Assembly: GCF_014647235.1 (NCBI RefSeq)
Contig: NZ_BMOU01000004.1
Coordinates: 372,379-436,378, forward strand
Length of the DNA stretch: 64,000 nucleotides
Direction: 5' to 3'
Source: Haloarcula pellucida
Lineage (GTDB): Archaea; Halobacteriota; Halobacteria; Halobacteriales; Haloarculaceae
Within the stretch, counting starts at the first letter, position 1. Every line of letters begins with the position of its first letter. Shown here one piece after another: positions 8,404 to 16,182 of this stretch. Made by a program: the position numbers and the translations under genes. The notes under the pieces are model-generated. The model had not been told where the DNA came from. It did not search any database and worked only from the letters and a program-made list of their open reading frames with translations.

Positions 8404-9900
8404 TCACATAAAGTCCGAGAGCCCGGACTGCTGGTCGTCCTCCTCGGCGGCGTCGCTGTCGGGCACCTCCTCTTCGTCCGCTGTTTCGGCCTCCTCGCCG
8501 TCGTCGGCCGCTCCACCGAGGGTCGCCTGCGAGTCCTCGTCGCCGTCTTCGTCCGCGGTGTCGCCCTCGCTCGCCTCGGCACCGCTCGCGGACCCGCCAG
8601 CGAACGCACCGCCGGAGTGTTCGACGGCGGCCTCCTCCTGCAGTCGCTCGGCGTCCTCGACGATGGACTGGACCTTGTTGGTGTCCTTGCCCGACCCCGT
8701 GACGAAGGCGACGTGTTCGGCCTCCATGTCGTAGGTGGCGGCCATCGCCACCGTCAGTTCGCGGTTCGTACAGTGGTGGGTCATCGTCGCGAGGAACGGC
8801 ATAATCTCCCGGCGGGCGGTCCGCATCGAGACGCCGTCGACGGCAGCGATCTGCTGGGCGACGTAGTCCCGGGTCTTCCGGGTCCCCTTCGAGCGGCCGA
8901 GTTTCGACCAGTACGAGGGTGGCCCGTAGCGGGTCCAGCCACCCTTCTTCCCGTCGCGGGCGGCGGCGACGCCGGCGGTCATGTTGTCGCCCGCGTAGCG
9001 CCAGAACGAGTAGTTCTGCGTCGCTCGCACCCGGCCGAGCCACCGGTCGGCGTTCGAGAGGAACTCGTAGGCCGTCGCGAGTTCCGCGCCCTCGTAGTCT
9101 TTGGGCATGTTGTCCTCTATCCAGTTGATGAGGTCGTCGGGCGTCTCGTCGACGTCGTAACTGGCCTTCAGGGCCTCCTCGGCGGTGCCCTCCTTCAGCA
9201 CGACGTCGAGGTACTCGAAGATGCCCTCGGAGGTGTCCCGTTCGCCGGAGACGTAGTCGTCGGCCTCGATACGGTCGCGGCCCTCGGCGGTCGCCTGCAG
9301 GTCCTTGATGGCCCCGCGCAGGTCGCCGCTGTTCTGCTCGGCGATGTCCTCGATGACCGCGTCGGTGTACTCGACGCCCTCCTTCCGGCAGATGTCACGG
9401 AGGACGGGGACGATAGAGCGCTTCTGCACCGCCGAGAACTCGATGTCCTGACAGTTGTTGCGCAGGGAGTTGGACATCTCGTAGTACTCGTTGGCGATGA
9501 GAATCATCGGCTGGTTGGCCTCCTTCACGAGCGAGGCGATGGCACGGGCACCGCCCCGGTCGGCGTTGCCGTGGATGTTGTCGGCCTCGTCCATCACCAC
9601 GAGGCGTCGCCCCGCCCCGCCGGCGGTGAGGGTGCCGGACTTCGCCGCCTCGCCGGCGACCTGCTCGATGACGTCTTTGGTGCGTGAGTCGCTGGCGTTC
9701 AGTTCGATGGTCGGCCAGCCCATGTCGTTGGCCAGCGCGTGAGCGGCGGAGGTCTTGCCCACGCCGGGCGTGCCGTGGAGGACGACCGCCTCGTGGTGGC
9801 TCTCCCACGTGTCGGCCCACTCCTTCAGCGCGTCGCGGGCCTTGTTGTTGCCCCGTACCTCCGAGAGCGTACTCGGGCGGTACTTCTCCGTCCAGTCCAT
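8404..9900 (-). CDS. rfcL: Replication factor C large subunit
   Basis: The 498-residue clamp-loader subunit begins MDWTEKYRPSTL, the classic RFC start, which is why the ATG at 9900 is chosen over an upstream in-frame one. Walker A GTPGVGKT is at 43-50 and Walker B VVMDEADN around 101-108. After the collar domain the protein ends in a long acidic tail and finishes with QSGLSDFM (491-498), a perfect PCNA-interacting (PIP) motif. With RfcS it loads PCNA onto primed DNA. It is divergent from the gene at 9992. Confidence 0.97.
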   Translation of the reverse strand: MDWTEKYRPSTLSEVRGNNKARDALKEWADTWESHHEAVVLHGTPGVGKTSAAHALANDMGWPTIELNASDSRTKDVIEQVAGEAAKSGTLTAGGAGRRLVVMDEADNIHGNADRGGARAIASLVKEANQPMILIANEYYEMSNSLRNNCQDIEFSAVQKRSIVPVLRDICRKEGVEYTDAVIEDIAEQNSGDLRGAIKDLQATAEGRDRIEADDYVSGERDTSEGIFEYLDVVLKEGTAEEALKASYDVDETPDDLINWIEDNMPKDYEGAELATAYEFLSNADRWLGRVRATQNYSFWRYAGDNMTAGVAAARDGKKGGWTRYGPPSYWSKLGRSKGTRKTRDYVAQQIAAVDGVSMRTARREIMPFLATMTHHCTNRELTVAMAATYDMEAEHVAFVTGSGKDTNKVQSIVEDAERLQEEAAVEHSGGAFAGGSASGAEASEGDTADEDGDEDSQATLGGAADDGEEAETADEEEVPDSDAAEEDDQQSGLSDFM

Positions 9901-9991
9901 TGGACCGTGGTTGGTGCGACCGGCGTTTAGGGGTTGCGGAGACAACGTGGCCCGAAGGCATTTACCGCCGGCAGGCGGCGTCTGACCCGTC

Positions 9992-10558
9992 ATGAACGAA
10001 GACAGCCGTAGCTACGTCGCCGCCGCGGCGGCCGGTGCCGTCGCGTTCGTCCTCGCGTACGTACTGGTGTACGCCCTCAGCATCTCCGTGGTCAGGGACT
10101 CGCTGCTGACCGGCATCGCCGAGGCGTTCGGCGACGAGAACGCCGCGTGGAAGATAGTGGGCTGGGTGTTCTTCAACGCCCAGTTCGTCACGACGACCGT
10201 CACCGTCGACGTGCCCTTGCTCGGCGGTACCGACGCAGTGAACTTCGTCGCCGAGAGCGACGCGCTCTCGCCCGTGCTGTACGTGATTCCGCCCGCTCTC
10301 TTGACCGCTGCCGGTCTCGCGGCCGCCCGTGTCGACGGCGCGGTCGAGACGGCGCGTGCGCTCCGGGTCGGCCCGGCGGTCACGCTGGGCTACCTCCCGC
10401 TGGCAGTCATCGGGGCACTGCTGTTCGCGGTCAGCGTCGGCGAGGGGAGCGGTGGGTCGCCCGATCTCCTGACCGCCGTCGTCCTCGCAGGCATCCTCTA
10501 CCCCGTCGTCTTCGGGACGCTCGGGGCAGTCCTCGGCACGGCACTCGGCGGCGACTGA
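9992..10558 (+). CDS. Haloarchaeal multi-helix membrane protein of unknown function
   Basis: The 188-residue protein has about four hydrophobic segments (about 8-30, 80-110, 125-145 and 160-185) separated by short polar loops with conserved-looking VDVPLLGGTDAVNFV. It resembles a haloarchaeal domain-of-unknown-function membrane family found beside pilin-like genes. It is followed by a pilin-like protein 43 bases downstream, possibly cotranscribed. No enzymatic motif is visible. Confidence 0.75.
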   Translation: MNEDSRSYVAAAAAGAVAFVLAYVLVYALSISVVRDSLLTGIAEAFGDENAAWKIVGWVFFNAQFVTTTVTVDVPLLGGTDAVNFVAESDALSPVLYVIPPALLTAAGLAAARVDGAVETARALRVGPAVTLGYLPLAVIGALLFAVSVGEGSGGSPDLLTAVVLAGILYPVVFGTLGAVLGTALGGD

Positions 10559-10601
10559 CGCGGCCAAGCGTTTACGTGGGAAGGCGCGGCCACCGACGGC
10601 C

Positions 10602-11189
10602 GTGGCACGTCGATACCCGAGTCAGACAGGCGACGAGCGAGCGGTCACGCCCGTGGTCGCAGTGGTACTGCTCGTCGCTCTCGTCGTCGTCCTCGCCGCC
10701 TCGGTGACCGCCGCTACCGTGGGGTACGCGAGTGACCTACGCGGCCCGGCCCCGACCGTCGCCCAGTCCAGCGGCGAGTTCGAGCGATACGCGACCGGCG
10801 GTGGCCGTTACACCGACCAGATAGTCCGCGTCACGCACCTCGCCGGCGACCCGTTACGCGTCGCCGACCTCGAACTGGTCGTCGACGCCAGCGACGCCTG
10901 CGGGAAGTCGGGTCGGTTGGTGAACCTCCCCGCGGAGGGTGACGACCTCCGGCCGACCGAGGCGTACGTCCGCGGCGACGACGTCTTCGACAACGCCTAC
11001 GACGCCGTCGAGGGGCCTATCGGGACGGGCGACGTCGACGACGACGGGACGTGGAGCGCCGGCGAGACGGCCCAGTTCCGTCTGGCGACGAGCGAGTGTC
11101 CCCTCGACTCCGGTGACCGCTTCACCGTTCGGGTCGTCCACACGCCGACGGGCGCCGTCCTCGTCGAAGAGTCGGTGACGGCGTCCTGA
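10602..11189 (+). CDS. Type IV pilin-like protein (archaeal pilin N-terminal domain)
   Basis: The 195-residue protein starts at GTG. It carries the archaeal pilin N-terminal signature: a charged leader with Glu-Arg, then AVTPVVAVVLLVALVVVLAA, a single hydrophobic helix at about 15-37. The remainder is an extracellular beta-rich domain with two Cys and many Asp residues. Such proteins are processed by the PilD-like prepilin peptidase PibD and form pili or surface pseudopilins. It stands alone without assembly ATPase genes, so it is probably an orphan pilin served by machinery elsewhere. Confidence 0.8.
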   Translation: MARRYPSQTGDERAVTPVVAVVLLVALVVVLAASVTAATVGYASDLRGPAPTVAQSSGEFERYATGGGRYTDQIVRVTHLAGDPLRVADLELVVDASDACGKSGRLVNLPAEGDDLRPTEAYVRGDDVFDNAYDAVEGPIGTGDVDDDGTWSAGETAQFRLATSECPLDSGDRFTVRVVHTPTGAVLVEESVTAS

Positions 11190-11243
11190 TGGGGACCGGC
11201 GTTCCGGTACGTTTTTGTTCCAGTCCGATAATCTTGCTAACTA

Positions 11244-11951
11244 ATGACACGCGGCGCGCGCGCCCAACTCGCCGAGAAGATAGCCGGCGAAGTCGCACTC
11301 AGCGACGACCCGGGGGCGACTCTGCGGAAGTGGCGTACCGACTTCGGCGTTGCACAGACGGCGTTGGCCGACCGGTTGGACGTCTCACCGTCGGTCGTCT
11401 CCGACTACGAGAGCGGGCGTCGGGACAACCCGGGTATCGCCGTCGTCCGGCGACTCGTCGGGGCGCTTTTAGACATCGACGAAGAGCGAGGCGGCGACCA
11501 CATCCGACAGCACGCCCGCGTGCTGTCCTCGGGGTTCGACAGCGACGTGGTCCACGACCTGCGGGAGTACTCGGCCAACGTCTCCGTCGAGCGAGTGTAC
11601 GACGCCATCGGCGCCGAGGAACTCCACCGCGGCGGGCAGGACACCGTCGCCGGCCACACCGTCATCAACTCCATCGCCGCCATCACGCGCCTCTCCTCCG
11701 ACGAGTTCTATCAACTGTACGGCCAGTCGACCAACCGCGCGCTGGTGTTTACGAACGTCACCCGCGGGGAGTCCCCGCTCGTGGCGCTGCGCGTCGTCTC
11801 GCCGACGCCGAACGCCGTCATCCTGCACGGCCTCGACAGCGACGACGTGTGGGAGAAGGCGGCCGATCTGGCTCGCATCGACGACTTCTCGCTCGCGGTC
11901 ACGGACCGGGATATAGAGGACGTGCTGGACGGGTTACGGAGCCTCCCGTAA
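11244..11951 (+). CDS. XRE-family transcriptional regulator
   Basis: The 235-residue protein has an N-terminal helix-turn-helix of the Cro/CI type at about residues 24-75 (WRTDFGVAQTALADRLDVSP then VVSDYESGRRDNPG). It is followed by a conserved archaeal domain with GGQDTVAGHTVINSIAAITR. This layout matches a widespread archaeal predicted-regulator family. The C-terminal domain is likely a ligand or dimerisation module. It is convergent with the ZIP transporter gene and may not regulate it. Targets are unknown. Confidence 0.88.
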   Translation: MTRGARAQLAEKIAGEVALSDDPGATLRKWRTDFGVAQTALADRLDVSPSVVSDYESGRRDNPGIAVVRRLVGALLDIDEERGGDHIRQHARVLSSGFDSDVVHDLREYSANVSVERVYDAIGAEELHRGGQDTVAGHTVINSIAAITRLSSDEFYQLYGQSTNRALVFTNVTRGESPLVALRVVSPTPNAVILHGLDSDDVWEKAADLARIDDFSLAVTDRDIEDVLDGLRSLP

Positions 11952-11969
11952 CGTCGGGTTGCTCGTCGC

Positions 11970-13184
11970 TCAGAGCGCGACGAGTAGGTCCGTCGCGTAC
12001 ATCACGGCGAGGCCGACGAGGAACGCGAGGACGTTCGTCGGCGTGCCCAGCGACCCGCGACGCCGGACCATCGTCCCGATCTCCCAGTTCACCTGCAGGA
12101 TAGCGCCCACGCCGATGGCGAGAAACAGCGCCCCCAGCGTCGGCGAGAAGGCGATGCTGCCTATCCAGCCACCGAGGATGACCGGCGCGCCGGCGATGGC
12201 ACCCAGCGCGACGAAGTGCCAGAGGGCCGGGCGCTCGCCGTCGGCGACGGGGGCGACCACTGCCGGGCCTTCCGTGACGTTGTGAATCATAAAGCCGACG
12301 ACGAGGAACGCGCCAAGCGAGACGCGCCCCAGCGCCACCGAACTCCCGATGGCCAGCCCTTCGGCGAGATTGTGCAGGCCGATGGAGAGGGCGACGAGGT
12401 AGGCGATACCCAGCGGATTCACGTCACCCGAAGCGTTCCACGCCGAGACGGCCTGCACCAGCAAGAGGGCCCCGAGGATACCGAGCACGACGAGGAGGTT
12501 CCCCTCGAAGGCGCCGGGCACCTCGGCCGCCAATTCGAACGCTTCGAACCCGGCGTCGAACGCCAGAAACGCCAGCACGCCGACGGCGAACAGCAGGATA
12601 GCGTGCAGCGACCGGTCGCTCATGCCTTGCATCACGGGGTACCACAGCATCCCGAGTGCGACGGGGATGACGCCGACGAACAGACCGACGACGGCCAGCA
12701 GGCCGAGTAACTCACCGGTGAGCCCCGGCGACACCTGCGGGGCCGGAATCGTGTGCGTGAACGTCGTCCCGTCCGAGAGGACGAGACCGGTGTGAAGGTC
12801 CCACCCCGGCGTCCAGTGGTACGGGACGACGACGCGCCCGCTCTCCATCGGTGCGAGGGTGTTCGTCGCCTCGCCGCCGGCATACAGCGTGAAGTCCCAG
12901 TAGGCGTCGTTGACGAGCACCTGACTGATCGTCACGGGGTCCGGCCCGTTGTTGGTCACGTGGAGGACCACCGTCTCGTCGTTCGGCAGCGACGCGTGCG
13001 TGACCGTGACGTCGGGCAACGCGCCACCGGTCACCAGTCCGGCGAACGGGTTCAGAAAGACGAACCCCGCGACGACGACGGCGAGCAAGACGAGCGGTGC
13101 AACGGCCCCGACCCACGTCGGGAGGCCAAAGGGCATTCCGCCGCGGGCAACGGTCGCGCCACCGTCGGTACGTTCGTCGGTCAT
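11970..13184 (-). CDS. ZIP-family metal transporter with extracellular N-terminal domain
   Basis: The 404-residue protein has one N-terminal helix, an external beta-rich domain at about 60-180 (LPDVTVTHASLPNDETVVLHV), then a multi-helix ZIP-type transporter. The metal-binding motifs are HNLAEGLAIG and HNVTEGPAVV in helices IV and V, as in zinc/iron permeases. Its ATG overlaps the TGA of the upstream multicopper oxidase, so the two are translationally coupled. Coupling to an extracytoplasmic oxidase suggests uptake of iron, manganese or another metal after oxidation or reduction. The metal is not determined by sequence. Confidence 0.88.
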   Translation of the reverse strand: MTDERTDGGATVARGGMPFGLPTWVGAVAPLVLLAVVVAGFVFLNPFAGLVTGGALPDVTVTHASLPNDETVVLHVTNNGPDPVTISQVLVNDAYWDFTLYAGGEATNTLAPMESGRVVVPYHWTPGWDLHTGLVLSDGTTFTHTIPAPQVSPGLTGELLGLLAVVGLFVGVIPVALGMLWYPVMQGMSDRSLHAILLFAVGVLAFLAFDAGFEAFELAAEVPGAFEGNLLVVLGILGALLLVQAVSAWNASGDVNPLGIAYLVALSIGLHNLAEGLAIGSSVALGRVSLGAFLVVGFMIHNVTEGPAVVAPVADGERPALWHFVALGAIAGAPVILGGWIGSIAFSPTLGALFLAIGVGAILQVNWEIGTMVRRRGSLGTPTNVLAFLVGLAVMYATDLLVAL

Positions 13185-14434
13185 GCTCGCACCTCGAAGA
13201 AGCTCATCCAGCCGAGTTCGGCGAACTCCGACTGGTGGGCGTGGAACATATACAGCCCCGGCTGATGGTCCGAGTAGTCCAGTTCGACGATACCGCGCTG
13301 TGCCTGACACTGCATGATGGTGTCGATGGTCTTGTGTGTCGGTTTCAGCGTCGTCCCGTGGTCGTAGTAGTCGAAGAACTGCGAGTGGGTGTGAAAGGAA
13401 TTGACGAGGTCGAACTCGATGGCGTTAATCAGGTACACCCGCTGACGCTGGTCGCGTCGTATCTGTATCGGCTTGACCGTCTCGCCGGCCTCCCACTCGC
13501 CGTTCTCGGCGTCGGTCGACCCGACGCCGTAGGCGAAGGCCCGCGTGTTCGCGGCGTACACCTCGTTGTCGCCGTCGAAGTTGGTGTCGAAGCCGTTCAT
13601 CACCATCACCATCTCGTCGACTTCGTCGGCGCGGTACTCGTGGTTACGCAGTTCGGCCTCCTCGACCAACTCGGCGCGCAGGTCGTCGGTCATCGGGCCG
13701 TGGTAGTTGACGTAGTCGCGCGGGTTCTGCCGGACGCGCTCCGGGTCGGGGTCGATGATCATCGCGCCGTAGAGCCCGCGGTGGATGTGCTCTTTCAGCG
13801 GCATGGAGTGACAGTGATAGAAGTGACACCCCGCCGGCCGGGCCTGCCACTCGTAGACGAACCGCTCGCCCTGTTCGATGACGCCGGGGCCGTTCTGGGG
13901 GATGCCGTCCATCTGCGGGTCGACGTTCTTCAGATGCGGGTGGATCGTGTGGGGGTGGTCCTGACCGTTGCTGAACCGAACGCGAACGAGTTCTCCCTCG
14001 ACGGCCCGCAACGTCGGCCCGGGGACCTGCCCGTCGTAGGTCCACGCCGGGAACGTGACGCCCGGCGCGATTTCGATCTCTCGGAGCGACGCGTCCAGTT
14101 CGAACTCCCGGACGCGCTGCCCGTCTTCCATCTTGACCGTTCCAGTCTCGAACGTCCGGAGGAACTCGTGTGGATCGAAATCCGCAGATTGGAACTCGCC
14201 GACGACGCCGGCGCGACCGTGTGGCGATTCGGCGCCATCGTGGTCGCCCGACGCAGTGGCACCGCCGGAGAGCCCCACGGCGCTCGCGCCTGCGAGCCCC
14301 AACCCGCCCAGTACCGCACGGCGACTGACCGCCGCGTCGTCTTTGACGGCACTGACGAGTCGGTCAGAGAGCGACTCGGTGAGTTCCGCCGCGTCCTCGC
14401 GGTCGCCGGTCGACCGTGGCCCGTCGTCGGGCAT
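13181..14434 (-). CDS. Two-domain multicopper oxidase, Tat-exported
   Basis: The 417-residue protein has a twin-arginine signal (Arg38-Arg39 in SRRAVLGGLGLAGAS) and two cupredoxin domains. Domain 1 has HPH at 165-167 and the type 1 copper motif HCHSMPLKEH (207-216, Cys208). Domain 2 has HTH at 348-350 and HAH at 398-400, with Ala in place of the type 1 Cys. This gives one blue copper in domain 1 plus interdomain copper ligands, as in type C two-domain oxidases and copper nitrite reductases. It probably oxidises metal ions or phenolics outside the membrane. It is the first gene of an operon with a ZIP transporter, behind a palindromic promoter element. Confidence 0.92.
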   Translation of the reverse strand: MPDDGPRSTGDREDAAELTESLSDRLVSAVKDDAAVSRRAVLGGLGLAGASAVGLSGGATASGDHDGAESPHGRAGVVGEFQSADFDPHEFLRTFETGTVKMEDGQRVREFELDASLREIEIAPGVTFPAWTYDGQVPGPTLRAVEGELVRVRFSNGQDHPHTIHPHLKNVDPQMDGIPQNGPGVIEQGERFVYEWQARPAGCHFYHCHSMPLKEHIHRGLYGAMIIDPDPERVRQNPRDYVNYHGPMTDDLRAELVEEAELRNHEYRADEVDEMVMVMNGFDTNFDGDNEVYAANTRAFAYGVGSTDAENGEWEAGETVKPIQIRRDQRQRVYLINAIEFDLVNSFHTHSQFFDYYDHGTTLKPTHKTIDTIMQCQAQRGIVELDYSDHQPGLYMFHAHQSEFAELGWMSFFEVRA

Positions 14435-14490
14435 CAGACAGCACCACCATCGGGATTCGACTGCCGAGAGAACTCGACGCCGTTCCAGTT

Positions 14491-14535
14491 TTTAGACTTC
14501 TGCATAGTCGAGATTAGATTCGTCTAAAATAAAAG
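14491..14535 (-). promoter_or_regulatory. Promoter with TTAGA-type palindromic operator upstream of the oxidase/ZIP operon
   Basis: A perfect inverted repeat TTAGATTCGTCTAA occupies 14514-14527. A second copy of the TTTAGAC half-site lies at 14491-14497, facing GTCTAAA at 14522-14528. On the minus strand the AT-rich TTTTATTTTA immediately precedes the palindrome, so a bound repressor would cover the TATA/start-site region. The TTAGRTT...AACTYTAA-like half-sites recall DtxR/IdeR/SirR metal-dependent repressors. Regulator identity is inference. Confidence 0.55.
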
Positions 14536-14749
14536 TGTGCCGATGGTAAGATCGGGCGTGTACGACGGCAGTACGGGCCAGTCTGGCGGTTCAAAGCGAT
14601 GTTGCGGCGTGGATACGTCTCTCGGTAACAGGAACACCGATCGAAAAGCCGCCGCGCCGGAACGACCCGTCGAGCGGAGTGAGACGCCTCGCGAGTGACG
14701 TCGTTCCCCGCTCGTCGTTTACGCGGACCGCACGTCGTCCGGGTCCGGT
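14536..14749. other. Intergenic stretch without recognised genes
   Basis: Between the oxidase promoter and the end of the HMG-CoA synthase gene there is no convincing open frame in either direction. The sequence is G+C rich with short imperfect repeats around CGAGCGGAGTGAGACG and CGCGAGTGACG, typical of haloarchaeal spacers. I see no terminator hairpin with a T-tract. Confidence 0.5.
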
Positions 14750-16087
14750 CTACTCCACGTACCGGTACTTCCGTTCGCCCATCCGCCCCCAGCCGTCGAA
14801 GACGAACTCCGATTCGGGTGCAGTGAACTCCTCGACGTCGGCGTTCGTGTCGTGGTTGTGGACGTCGTGAATCTGCTCGTACTCCTCGAACGAGAGGTTG
14901 TACCGCTTGCGATTCTGCTCGTCGATGTTCAACTGGGCGATCTCCTCCTCCCAGCCCGGCACGACCGTCTCGGCGTGGACCTCGGCCTGTGCGCCCGACC
15001 CGTAGGAGGCGACCAGTAGCTGTTTGTCGGCTAAGTCGCGGCCGTGTTCGCGGGCGTGTTTCAGACCGGCGGCGCGGGCGATGTGGACCGACCCGGTGTA
15101 CCAGTTCCCGACCTCGCGTGAGATCTCCAGCGTCGGGTCGATAGTGTCGGCGTACCAGTCCTGGTAGCGCTCTGTCTCGGTTAGCGCGTCGGTGTACTCC
15201 CGGATAGCGTCGCGGAACGCGTCGTCGGACTCGAAGTCCTCGCGCATCGGTTGGTGGCCGATTTCCTCGGCGACGAGGTCCTCGACGTCGGTGCCGCGGA
15301 TGATGTGCCGGTAGCCCAGCGCCGCGGCCTTCCGGACCATGCCGGGGAACGGCGTGTGGAACGGAATCAGCGGGTAGTCGTCGGGATGGATGTCGCCGAC
15401 CTGCGACGCGAAGTCGTCCAGCGCTTCGCGCATCCGTGCCAGATAGACGTTCACCGAGCGCTTGCCGTCGACGGAGGGGAACTGCTGGTTCGGCTTGAGG
15501 AAGTCCGTCTCGTCGGCGCTGCCAAAGCCCTGTTCGGTGGAGAGTTCCACGAGGCTCGGGTCCTCGTCGACGAGCATCGCGACGGCGCCGGCCCCCTGCG
15601 TGGCCTCGCCGGGGTCGTCGCGGGCGTACAGCGCCGTGTCCGTGGCGATGACGATGGCCGCCCGGCCGCGGTTCCGACCGGCTCGAATCCAGTTGTAAGC
15701 GTCGTCTAAGCTCTGTGTGCCCGCGATACAGGCGAACTTCCGCTCGCCCTTGTTCGCGTGGTGGAAGTCGCCGTCGTAGACCTGTTCGAGACAGCCCGCG
15801 ACGTACGTCGAGACGGGCTTGGAGTTGTCGAAGGAGGACTCCGTCGCCACGTCGATGCGGCCGATGTCCGCCGGTTCGAGCCCCTTGCGCTCCATCAGTC
15901 GGTGGGCGGCGTTGGCCGCCATCGTCACGATGTCCTCGTAGACGTCCGGGAACGAGGAGGCGTGCAGCCCCAGCCCCTTCGTGTACTTCCCGGGGTCGTC
16001 ACCTTGGGCCGGCGCGAACGTCTCGGCGAGGTCCAGCTTCAGTTTCCCTGTCCAGATCTCCATCGCGTCGATACCGACTGCTGTCAT
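14750..16087 (-). CDS. hmgB: Hydroxymethylglutaryl-CoA synthase
   Basis: The 445-residue thiolase-fold enzyme condenses acetoacetyl-CoA with acetyl-CoA to HMG-CoA, the committed step to mevalonate and archaeal isoprenoid lipids. The catalytic Glu83 (VATESS) and nucleophile Cys120 (FACIAGT) are present, with a His in PFHTPFPGMV. The length and continuous similarity fit the haloarchaeal enzyme, which tends to be shorter and more acidic than the eukaryotic one. A perfect 18-bp palindrome lies 45 bases upstream of the start and may act on its expression. Confidence 0.96.
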   Translation of the reverse strand: MTAVGIDAMEIWTGKLKLDLAETFAPAQGDDPGKYTKGLGLHASSFPDVYEDIVTMAANAAHRLMERKGLEPADIGRIDVATESSFDNSKPVSTYVAGCLEQVYDGDFHHANKGERKFACIAGTQSLDDAYNWIRAGRNRGRAAIVIATDTALYARDDPGEATQGAGAVAMLVDEDPSLVELSTEQGFGSADETDFLKPNQQFPSVDGKRSVNVYLARMREALDDFASQVGDIHPDDYPLIPFHTPFPGMVRKAAALGYRHIIRGTDVEDLVAEEIGHQPMREDFESDDAFRDAIREYTDALTETERYQDWYADTIDPTLEISREVGNWYTGSVHIARAAGLKHAREHGRDLADKQLLVASYGSGAQAEVHAETVVPGWEEEIAQLNIDEQNRKRYNLSFEEYEQIHDVHNHDTNADVEEFTAPESEFVFDGWGRMGERKYRYVE

Positions 16088-16131
16088 AGATTGAGAGTTA
16101 CGGGGACGGCATATGTGTTTGTCGACTGTGT

Positions 16132-16149
16132 ATTCGACGATCGTCGAAT
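16132..16149. promoter_or_regulatory. Perfect 18-bp palindrome upstream of HMG-CoA synthase
   Basis: ATTCGACGATCGTCGAAT is its own reverse complement across 18 bases. It lies 45 bases before the hmgB ATG and 34 bases after the stop of the upstream large surface-protein gene on the same strand. It could be an operator for a dimeric regulator of hmgB or part of a 3' hairpin. There is no T-tract next to it, which favours an operator. Confidence 0.5.
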
Positions 16150-16182
16150 TTCGGAGACGGTAACGACGGTCGATGTCGTCGA

